Positions 28,879 through 36,689 of a DNA stretch of 64,000 nt are shown piece after piece. The position numbers were made by a program, and so were the translations under genes. The stretch comes from Symbiodinium natans (Eukaryota; Sar; Dinophyceae; Suessiales; Symbiodiniaceae), in contig CAJNDS010002091.1 in assembly GCA_905221605.1 (NCBI GenBank), positions 248,001 to 312,000 on the forward strand. Direction: 5' to 3'. The stretch's first letter is position 1, and the number at the start of each line of letters is the position of its first letter. The notes beneath the pieces were generated by a model, which did not search any database, was not told the origin of the DNA, and was given only the letters and a program-made list of their open reading frames with translations.

Positions 28879-30497
28879 ACGGTGGAAGAGCCACTCTCAG
28901 TAAGGCGATCATCTGGCCTTTGTCCGATTGGGATGGAACACAGAACAGTCCTTACACGCTGCACAAAGTCCCGAAGATCTCGCACGGAGTTTCCTCCGAT
29001 TTCAACCTGGAACAACGTTGAAGCAGTCAGCACAGTACCTCGAACACGGTCGATGCTGACATGATGGGCAAGAAGGGCAAGCATGCGTCGACCTTTCGGC
29101 TGGGACCCTGTCTGGCCGCACAACTCAACATAGGCGATAACCTCTTGCTCCAACTCAGTCACTTGCTTCAACACACGCATGGAAGTCATTTCTCCAGCAA
29201 TCCAAGCGTCAAGGCGAGGAAGAAGACCCGACTCAGTAAGCTCTTCTTTCTCAGCTGTGAAAGACCGAGACAACCATTCAACAACCAAACCTTCGCCTGA
29301 CATGTCAAGCTTGGCAATCTGGACCAACAACGCGTTTTTCCAGGCTCGGAAACCACCAGCATCGGAAGGAACCGGCTCAAGCTTGAGATGTAACAAAGCT
29401 CGGCTGTCAACGACATGCTTCTCTTGCCTTTCAGGTTCTTCGATCTCATGAACAGGGGATGCATCATTGCATCTTTGATCCGTGGCATTTCTTTGGGCAA
29501 GCAGTTGCTGTACGACATCAATCAACTGATCAACACGAGGATCGGTAACGGTTGCAGGAGGACAAGGGGCAGACTCACCGACCACTTGCGGCAATGAAGG
29601 TGCACCACTATTGTCCCCATTAGAACCGATATGTACCCAACTAGACCCACCAGAACGAGCACCTGACGCAATCGCTGGCGGCACATCTTGCTGGCGAGGT
29701 GCAGGCTTTGGAGGCGAAGACCCAGGACTCGTGGCGCTTAGAGCAGCCTGACGGAGTCTCTGAATCTCGCGGCCTTTGACTTGCAACTCAACTCGTAGCT
29801 GGGTGTTTTGGAAGTTCAGCAAATTGTTATCACCCCGGCAGCTTGTTAGGGCGGCTTCAAGCTCTTGGTACCCTGCACGAGCAACCTGAAGTTCTGCTTC
29901 GACCTTGCTTAGCTCGGCCTTAGCTACGGATAGCTGTTCTTCCAAGATTCGACCCTGTTGAAGGATCTCATCGTAACGCTGCTCGTACTGTTGCAACTGC
30001 TCACGCATTTGCTCAACAGTGGCTTCAACCAAACTTCTAGCCTCATTCTCAACTCGCTCTAGCCTCACGGCATGGAGTTGTTCAGCATGATCAGCTACTT
30101 GCTGCGCTGCTTGTGCTGCAGCCAAACGTTGGGCATCTAGAACTTCTTGCGGGGATGCTCCTACGTTCAGGATGTTCTGCGTGTATGAGGCTTGAGCGGT
30201 TAGATTCGGGTAAGGGCTTGAATGCTCATGAGTTCTGCGAGGTCCAGACAAAGCTCGTCTAGTCAGAGGAGGGGACCTTTCACGGAGCTCAACCGGAGAA
30301 CTACTCGTAGCCGAACCACTATCAGAACCGACACCACCTGGCAATGCCATGGCTGAAGCACTTGACAAATCAAGTACCGAACTAGCTTGATTGCTAGGGT
30401 CTGAGGGGGAAGACATTGCAATGGGAGGTGGAAGCGCTTTGCAGCAGCTCAACGCACCCTTTCTTTTGGCGGGAGAGGCGAGGCTCACGGCGTTCAC
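28875..30497 (-). pseudogene. Gag-like protein of the copia element (540 aa)
   Basis: Low-complexity Ser/Pro N-terminus (to ~115), a long predicted coiled coil (~118-250; heptad-like RLAAAQAAQQVADHAEQLHA, then EEQLSVAKAELSKVEAELQ), a Pro/Ser linker, and a helical Gag core (~370-530; FRAWKNALLVQIAKLD, LPRLDAWIAGEM, HHVSIDRVRGTVL, RDLRDFVQRVRTVL). The frame ends DRLTESGSSTV-TGA. The next frame, one register back (-1), continues EWLFHRVKHIRKLERV, so either a -1 shift or a 2 bp AG duplication (ACTGAGAG) lies at about 28,897. It would form the particle shell. Confidence 0.7.
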
Positions 30498-30652
30498 TGG
30501 CGCAACAGTGGAAGGATGTGGCGAAAATTCGCCGCACTATCCTTCAAGGACAGGCACTCCGTTCACTCCTCGAAATTCGGAACAGAGTTGATACACCAGT
30601 TGCAAAGCGACTCTTCTGCTTCAATCAGACCAGAAAAACTGGGCACCGTAGA

Positions 30653-31120
30653 TCAAGGATAAACCCGCCTGCCTCGCTTAGCCAAAGAAATGTGGAACGG
30701 AGTGATGAATGATGCTCCAGCACACTCGTCCACAACTTCTGCACTGTCGTCAACAATGGCAATGGGACAACGAGCAATATCAAAGACCTTCTCCAGCAGC
30801 GCCCGCTTTCCTGATTCACCCGTGGGTTTGCGGGTGATAAAAAGTAGCGAGAGGACTGAAACTCCTGCTTCACGGATGAGCCGATCAATGCTGTTGCAAC
30901 TCGCGCCAAGAACGTGAGCTACTGTGTCAGAATGATGGCAATAAGAAAGCACCACCACCAATATCTGCCTGCTCTCCGTAATCTGACTCAACCTCTGCAA
31001 AAAGTGAATGTTGCGGTCCGGATACTCTGGGATATCGTCGCGCCAATTTGCGCACTGACGAATATCACGGTCAAGGACTCCGTGAAAATCAAAAGCAAGG
31101 ACTGCACGCGCCTGAGCCAC
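30653..31120 (-). pseudogene. HAD-like hydrolase domain in the LTR element
   Basis: 155 residues with the four HAD-superfamily motifs in order: I, LAFDFHGVLD (res ~8-17); II, VVVLSY; III, GKRALLEKV with the conserved Lys; IV, AIVDDSAEVVDE. Motif I has DFH rather than the usual DxD, so the second Asp (general acid/base) is replaced by His. Phosphatase activity is doubtful even if the fold holds. It lies 5' of Gag, separated by about 150 bp. The surrounding frames are broken. HAD folds are not standard copia parts. I recall similar DFHGVLD segments in other dinoflagellate polyproteins but cannot confirm here. Confidence 0.6.
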
Positions 31121-31289
31121 CTGATCAACAGGAACGCGAACTGGATTTCCGCAGTTATTGTACGCCTTGCTTCTCCCAACTGCAAAACTTGCCTCGCAGG
31201 AGCGCTTGCACCTTCACTTGAGACTCGAGCCTTTGCAGGAGGTGGATACAGAGGAGCTGCAGGACGCAACTTAGGTGCAGCTGCAGGCT

Positions 31290-31673
31290 TCAAAACAACT
31301 GGCGGATCTCGCAGACTTGGTCGCTCTCTCGGCCGTGCTTTGGGAGGCGGGGGAGGCAGCCTGAGGCTTTCGCTTTCGGAACCAATACAACACGGGACGT
31401 TGTCTTTGGCAGAGGCAAAGGAATCGGCTCTGGAGGCTCACGAAGACTAGCACTTGAAGAAGTTCGAGAATCGTCTGCAACTTCACCAACGCTCTCTTGC
31501 TCTCCAGCACTATGACCCTCTTCTTCCGAATCCACTGAGAACGGATCTGAGGCAGGTGCTTTAATCACAGGCCTACTGGCTCCGTCAGGCCTAATGATTG
31601 GGACCTGATTGATGTCAGCGTACTCGTTCAGTTCTCCGTGCCAAGAGCAAGATTGAACTGAACTAGCTGCCAA
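31290..31673 (-). pseudogene. N-terminal polyprotein segment of the LTR element
   Basis: Frame opening MAASSVQSCSWHGELNEYAD. Acidic/Ser-rich middle (SVDSEEEGHSAGEQESVGEV), Pro-rich stretch, then a break. The next frame (31293-31120, KPAAAPKLRPAAPLYPPPAK) appears to continue it to the HAD-like region. No domain recognised. Confidence 0.5.
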
Positions 31674-31799
31674 GCACGTCGCTTGCGCTGAGCAGCCCTT
31701 CCTCCACGAATGCCACGAGTGGCCTTTGGCCGAGGGAGAATCTCAGGAGGCGTGGGCTCCGAACGGTCCATCCATTTGACTCCGCTACAGCAATGAACG

Positions 31800-31818
31800 C
31801 AATACGGACCTGATAACC
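31800..31818 (-). promoter_or_regulatory. Primer binding site
   Basis: Directly after the 5' LTR the minus strand reads GGTTATCAGGTCCGTATT. It resembles the copia-type initiator-tRNA-Met complement TGGTATCAG with one extra T. The cognate dinoflagellate tRNA would need checking. Confidence 0.6.
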
Positions 31819-32010
31819 AGTTTTCCCTACCCAAAACAGCGATGACACGATGTTAGGGTAAGAACAGGGAAGAGGGAAGGGGAACCCCAGGGAACCACAG
31901 CCCTCCTTCACACGGGCTTGTTTTCATCTTGAGCCAAAAGGTAACAGTAGGCTCTTGTCTTGCTCTGCATAACATGACTATACAAGGGAGATATCCGTAT
32001 TCTTTCAACT
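31819..32010 (-). repeat. 5' LTR
   Basis: On the minus strand transcription would start in or near this LTR. Contains TTTTGGCTCAAG (31939-31928) followed at once by ATG, as does the other LTR. Confidence 0.9.
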
Positions 32011-32384
32011 TTAGGGTTTAGGGTTTAGGGTTTAGGCACATGGACCCTTAGAGCTTGAGATCTTCGTTCTCAGGGCTTTGGGACTTCCGTTTGCAGAGAT
32101 TGCGGGTCGTAGGGTTGATTGATGGAATCGGATTGCAGCCCTTCGAACTTCGAAGCTTCTATGGCTTTGGCCCCTTGGACGCCGGCCCGCTGTAGTTTGA
32201 GAGTTTAGTGTTTAGGGTTTGGGGGTTTGGGCTTGAGGGCTTAGGGTTTGAGATTGGATGTTTGGGTTTGGGTTTGAGGGGTCTGAGATTGGGCTTTAGG
32301 GCTTGGGTTCAGGATTTAGTTTAGGGTTTGAGGTTTGGGCTTCAGGGTTCAAGGTTTCCGTGCTGTCCAAGCATGCGCTTTGTC
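32011..32384. other. Array remainder and 3' flank of FNIP gene 3
   Basis: TTTAGGG remainder 32011-32036, ACATGGACCCTTAG (family F end), degenerate GGGTTTGAGGG units, and the conserved FNIP 3' flank CAAGCATGCGCTTTGTCTTA just before the stop at 32385. Confidence 0.7.
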
Positions 32385-34586
32385 TTATGTCTCTTCTTCC
32401 GCGCTCAGCGAACTGGCAACACGAAGCAGCCGTAACTGGACACTCTGCAGGCTGTTGGGGAGCTGGATCCCCTGCAAGCTCTGGTTGAACTTGTTGCCAA
32501 ACGTCAACGTCTGCAGGGCGCTGGGCAACTGGATCCCCTCCAAGCTCTGGTTAAAGTCTTCTCCAAACCTCAACGTCTGCAGGGCGCCGGGCAGCTGGAT
32601 CCCCTGCAAGACCTGGTTGAAGCCATTTCCAAATGTCAACGTCTGCAGAGTGCTTGGCAGCTGGATCCCATCCAAGCTCTGGTTGAAGTCATGTCCAAAC
32701 GTCAAAGTCTGCAGTGTGCTGGGGAGCTGGATCCCCTCCAAGCTCTGGTTGAACTCGCATCCAAACGTCAACGCCTGCAGCGCGCCGGGCAGTTGGATCC
32801 CCTGCAAGCTCTGGTTGAACCTGTTGCCAAACGTCAACGTCTGCATGGCGCTGGGCAGCTGGATACCCTCCAGGATCTGGTTGAAGTCTTCTTTAAACGT
32901 CAACGTCTGCAGTGCGCCGGGCAGCTGGATCCCCTGCAAGCTCTGGTTGAACCTGTTGCCAAACGTCAACGTCTGCAGGGCGCCGGGCAGCTGGATCCCC
33001 TGCAAGCTCTGGTTGAACCTGTTGCCAAACGTCAACGTCTGCAGGGCGCCGGGCAGCTGGACCCCCTCCAAGCTCTGGTTGAACCTGCTGCCAAACGTTA
33101 ACGTCTGCAGGGTGCTAGGCAACCGGATCCCCTCCAAGCTCTGGTTGAAGTCACTTCCAAAACTCAACGTCTGCAAGGTGCAGGGGAGCTGGACCCCCTC
33201 CAGGCTCTGGTTGAACTGCGCGCCAAACGACAATGTCTGCAAAGCGCTGGGCAGCTGCATCCCATCCAAGCTCTGGTTGAAGTCATGTCCAAACGTCAAC
33301 TTCTGCAGGGCGCTGGGCAACTGGATCCCCTCCAAGCTCTGGTTGAAACGGAAGCCAAACGTCAACATCTGCAGAGTGCTTGGCAGCTGCATCCCCTCCA
33401 AGCTCTGGTTGAAGTCATGTCCAAACGTCAACGTCTGTAGGGTGCTGGGGAGCTGGATCCCCTCCGGGCTCTGGATGAAGTCACTTCCACACGTCAACAT
33501 CTGCAGGGTGCTGGGCAGCTGGGTCCCCTCCAATCTCTTGTTGAAGTTACAGCCAAACGTCAATGTCTGCAGCGTGCTGGGGAACTGGATCCCCTCCAAG
33601 CTCTGGTTGAACTTGTGGCCAAACGTCAACGCCTGCAGGGTACTAGGAAGCTGGATCCCCTCCAAGCTCTGGTTGAAGTCACCTTCAAACGTCAACGCCT
33701 GCAGGGTGCTGGGAAGCTGGATCCCTTTCAAGCTCTGGTTGAATTTGAATCCAAACGTCAACGTCTGCAGGCTGCTTGGAAGCTGGATGCGCTCCAAGCT
33801 CTGATTGAAATGGAAGCCAAACGTCAACTTCTGCAGGGCGCTGGGCAGCTGGATGCCCTCTAAGCTCTGGTTGAAGCTGTCGCCAAACGTTAACGTTTTC
33901 AGGCTGCTGGGCAGCTGGATCCCCTCCAAGCTCTGGTTGAACCTGCTGCCAAACGTCAACATCTGCACGGTGCTGGGCAGCTGGATCCCCTGCAAGCTCT
34001 TGTTGAACCGGTCGCCGAACGTCAACGTCTGCAGGGTGCTGGGCAGCTGGATCCCCTCCAAGCTCTTGTTGAAGTAATGTCCAAACGTCAACGCCTGCAG
34101 GGTGCTGGGCAGCTGGATCCCCTTCAAGCTCTGGTTGAAGCCATCTCCAAACGTCAAGGAGACCACTTCATTGAGAGCGCACGCATCCGCAGGATTCAAG
34201 GCTTTCTTCGCAAGCATATTCTCCAAGCTCACAGCGGCCCGACCCGCCCCGTAGCGTTGAGCCACGTACGTGACTTCGTCGTTCGTCACCTGTTTCAGCA
34301 GGGGCTCATGCAGATCGAGCACACCGCCGCCAGAGGTCAGCGCGAGGGACTCCTTGGGGCGGCCGACTTTGGCTGCTACAGCTTCCATCACTTCCCAGAC
34401 CGTTGCCATAGGGTCGACATCGACCTGCACGGCATAGCCTCCGAGACTCTGGATGCTCAAGGGTCGCTTGCCTTCACTTCCGGAGTGTGAGGCCGCATGC
34501 CCGGCCTCTCCGATCATCTTGTCAGACTCCCGAGCTCTGTGCGAGCAATGGATTCCTGCCTCCTGGGCTTCGCTCACGTCGCTCAT
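32385..34586 (-). CDS. Ubl-FNIP repeat protein 3 (733 aa)
   Basis: Starts MSDVSEAQEAG, with the Ubl-like region (VQVDVDPMATVWEVMEAVAA), VSLENMLAKKALNPADA linker, 26 repeats of 22 residues, tail VQLRLLRVASSLSAEEET. Repeats 17, 18, 19, 21 and 24 share the variant end VQLPGALQT or IQLPGALQT, and 18 and 19 are identical, pointing to recent tandem duplication within the array. Compared with genes 1 and 5, the ancestral ATG of M-SEAQ is GTG here (V4). An ATG four codons earlier, beside a telomere-like tract, now provides the start. No insertion in the tail, so this gene keeps the ancestral C-terminus. Confidence 0.85.
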   Translation of the reverse strand: MSDVSEAQEAGIHCSHRARESDKMIGEAGHAASHSGSEGKRPLSIQSLGGYAVQVDVDPMATVWEVMEAVAAKVGRPKESLALTSGGGVLDLHEPLLKQVTNDEVTYVAQRYGAGRAAVSLENMLAKKALNPADACALNEVVSLTFGDGFNQSLKGIQLPSTLQALTFGHYFNKSLEGIQLPSTLQTLTFGDRFNKSLQGIQLPSTVQMLTFGSRFNQSLEGIQLPSSLKTLTFGDSFNQSLEGIQLPSALQKLTFGFHFNQSLERIQLPSSLQTLTFGFKFNQSLKGIQLPSTLQALTFEGDFNQSLEGIQLPSTLQALTFGHKFNQSLEGIQFPSTLQTLTFGCNFNKRLEGTQLPSTLQMLTCGSDFIQSPEGIQLPSTLQTLTFGHDFNQSLEGMQLPSTLQMLTFGFRFNQSLEGIQLPSALQKLTFGHDFNQSLDGMQLPSALQTLSFGAQFNQSLEGVQLPCTLQTLSFGSDFNQSLEGIRLPSTLQTLTFGSRFNQSLEGVQLPGALQTLTFGNRFNQSLQGIQLPGALQTLTFGNRFNQSLQGIQLPGALQTLTFKEDFNQILEGIQLPSAMQTLTFGNRFNQSLQGIQLPGALQALTFGCEFNQSLEGIQLPSTLQTLTFGHDFNQSLDGIQLPSTLQTLTFGNGFNQVLQGIQLPGALQTLRFGEDFNQSLEGIQLPSALQTLTFGNKFNQSLQGIQLPNSLQSVQLRLLRVASSLSAEEET

Positions 34587-34700
34587 GGTGGCCCTAAACC
34601 CTAAACCCTAAGCCCTAAACCGGCTCTTGAAACCTGACTGCGGCTGCGCGTACACGTGCCCGTGCCACCGTGCATGTGCGTGTGCATGTGCCAGGAGAGC
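34587..34700 (-). promoter_or_regulatory. FNIP gene 3 5' leader with CCCTAAA insertion
   Basis: Acceptor-like TCAGGTTTCAAG at 34637-34626. Between it and the ATG lie four telomere-like units (34592-34619, CCCTAAA on the plus strand) not present in the other genes. The upstream alternating CACGTGCCCGTGCC tract is retained. Confidence 0.5.
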
Positions 34701-36511
34701 TTCGGAGGCGGTTGAACCGCACCTGGACCAAGTACCCCCCCAAACTCCTGCAAGTGTTGCAGATTCGAAAGTGTACAGTTTGTCAGTACTTTATAGAGAA
34801 GTAACCATCTGGTAAGTGCAGGTTGCTGGCCCGGCCTTTGAATCCCCACAACCAGCACAAACATTCACGTCAGATTGGGGAGAATTCCCCAAAACACCCC
34901 CCCCCCCCCCCCCCATGTCCGGAGTCCCGGCAACCCTAAACCCTCAACCCTAAACCCCACCTGTCCGTCCGCCTCTGGGTCCCCAGCGGCAACTAGAAGA
35001 AACAAAAACATAGTGTCCCAGAGCACGGTATGACTCAACTCCGAAACTGGGCAACTAAGCAGCCAGAGCATGGCAGCTCTGAAACGGTCTCCAGGTTTAG
35101 GGCTCTGGGTTCCACTGCCATATAGAAGTGAGAAGTGAGAAGGAAACTCTTTTGTTCAAGGGAGTCTATGAGGGAACCCAACGTCTGCCCCCCACTCACT
35201 TCATCCCACCAGAAGAAGGGTTTAGGGTTTATGGTTTAAGTCCTAGGTGTTCTTCGCTAGGGATAGATATGCGGATGGTGGTGGTCAAGCCCCCAAATTT
35301 TGAAGCAAGGGCCCACGCCCCGGATACCCAGCAATCATCGCGGCGAAAGCGCCTGGCCAGGCAAGCATGGAGGTAACCCTAAACCCTAAATACTAAATCC
35401 TAAAGTCTTTGGGTTTAGGATTTTGGGCTTCCGGTAGAACCCATGGAGATGCAACTTGATGCAACTTCAAGCCCTATACCCTGTAGCCTTAAGCCCTAAG
35501 CCCGGCCCAAGCCTTAATACCCTAGACCCGGGTTGAGGGTTTAGGGAACCCTAAGCTCGGCCCAAGCCCTACTTGGAAGTTCATGGCACACAGGAGCCAA
35601 TTAAAACTGTACTTCTAACCCACATAGAAGCCCTTTAAGTGCCCTAGTATGGTTGTGATTGGGTTGTACCACGAACCTCCAAGTGTTACCCTAAAACAGA
35701 AAACTCGAAGCCCTGAGCAAACCCTTGCAACGCTTAATACCTCGAGGGTGCATCCGCAGAACCTTGAAAACCCGAAGCCTGGACTTCCGTTTGACCCTGA
35801 ACCCTAAACCCTAAACCCTAAACCCTCAACCCGGGTTGATGGAGTCGGGTTGCAGCTTGCAACACCCCCGGAACTTATATACCCTAAACCTGTAACCCCT
35901 ATCAACCCTACCCTATCAACCCTACCCTATCCATCAATTCTAATACCCCTTAAAAGCCTATTACCATAAACCCTAGCAATCCGAATTATAGCCCCTATTC
36001 ATAAACCCTACAAGCCCTACAAACCCGATAAACCCTTCAAACCCAACAAGCCTTGCAAACCCGAAAAGCCCTGCGAAGCCTCCCAAGCCCCACAAACCCG
36101 ACAAGCCCTACAAACCCTCGCAAAGCCTCACAAACCCTACAAACCCTGCAAACCCTCACAAACCCGATAAGCCATACAAACCCTACAAACCCTCATAAAC
36201 CACAGGGCCTTGCCCTACACAGCTTCCACGTCTTTGGCCCCTAAAAGTTTAGGGTTTGGAGTTTGGGGTTTAGGGTTCGAGGCTTTGGGTTTGAGGGCTT
36301 AGTTTTTGAAATTGGGTTTTAGGGTTTGGCTTTGAGGGCTCAGGATTGAAATTGTGTTTTGGGGTTTGGGCTTGAGGGGAGATTGGATGTTTGGGTTTGG
36401 GTTTGAGGGGTTAGAGATTGGGTTTTATAGGGTTTGGGATCAGAGTTTGGGGTTTGAGGTTTGGGCTTCAGGACTTCAAGGTTCCCGTGCCATCCAAGCA
36501 TGCCCTTTCTC
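34701..36511. other. Intergenic region between FNIP genes 3 and 4
   Basis: C run 34899-34914, conserved 5'-flank pieces (35030-35220), the CAATCATCGCGGCGAAAG unit (35330-35350), a family C hairpin at 35571-35685 (ACTTGGAAGTTCATGG ... CCACGAACCTCCAAGT), CCCTAAA (35808-35832), CCCTATCAA and CCCTACAAA variant units (35880-36190), and GGGTTTGAGGG units. No gene supported. 35870-36510 parallels 20380-21346. Confidence 0.65.
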
Positions 36512-36689
36512 TTACGCCTCTTCTTCCGTGCTCAGCGAAGTGGCAACACGAAACATCCGTAGCTGGACACTCTGCAGGCTGTTGGGGAATGCGATGCCCT
36601 CCAAACGCTGGTTGAACCTGTAACCAAGCATCAAGGTCTGCAGGGTGCTGGGCAGCTGGATCCCCTCCAGGCTCTGGTTGAAGTCTCCT
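36512..36689 (-). pseudogene. Displaced ancestral C-terminus of FNIP gene 4
   Basis: Same arrangement as 21347-21524: two further repeats and the VATSLSTEEE-type ending, cut off from the ORF by a family D hairpin. Confidence 0.8.

Larger units (their letters stand above)
24702..32010 (-). mobile_element. Degenerate Ty1/copia LTR retrotransposon (7.3 kb)
   Basis: LTRs of 206 bp (24702-24907) and 192 bp (31819-32010) begin AGTT and end AACT, differing by about 4-5 substitutions and two indels. The outer flanks both read TTAGG, a 5 bp target duplication that the heptamer array also makes possible by chance. PBS-like GGTTATCAGGTCCG follows the 5' LTR and a G-rich PPT precedes the 3' LTR. Coding order on the minus strand: HAD-like region, Gag, CCCH finger, protease remnant, oxygenase-like domain, methyltransferase-like remnant, RT N-terminus, RNase H. 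No integrase was recognised. Many frame breaks: a dead copy. Confidence 0.9.
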
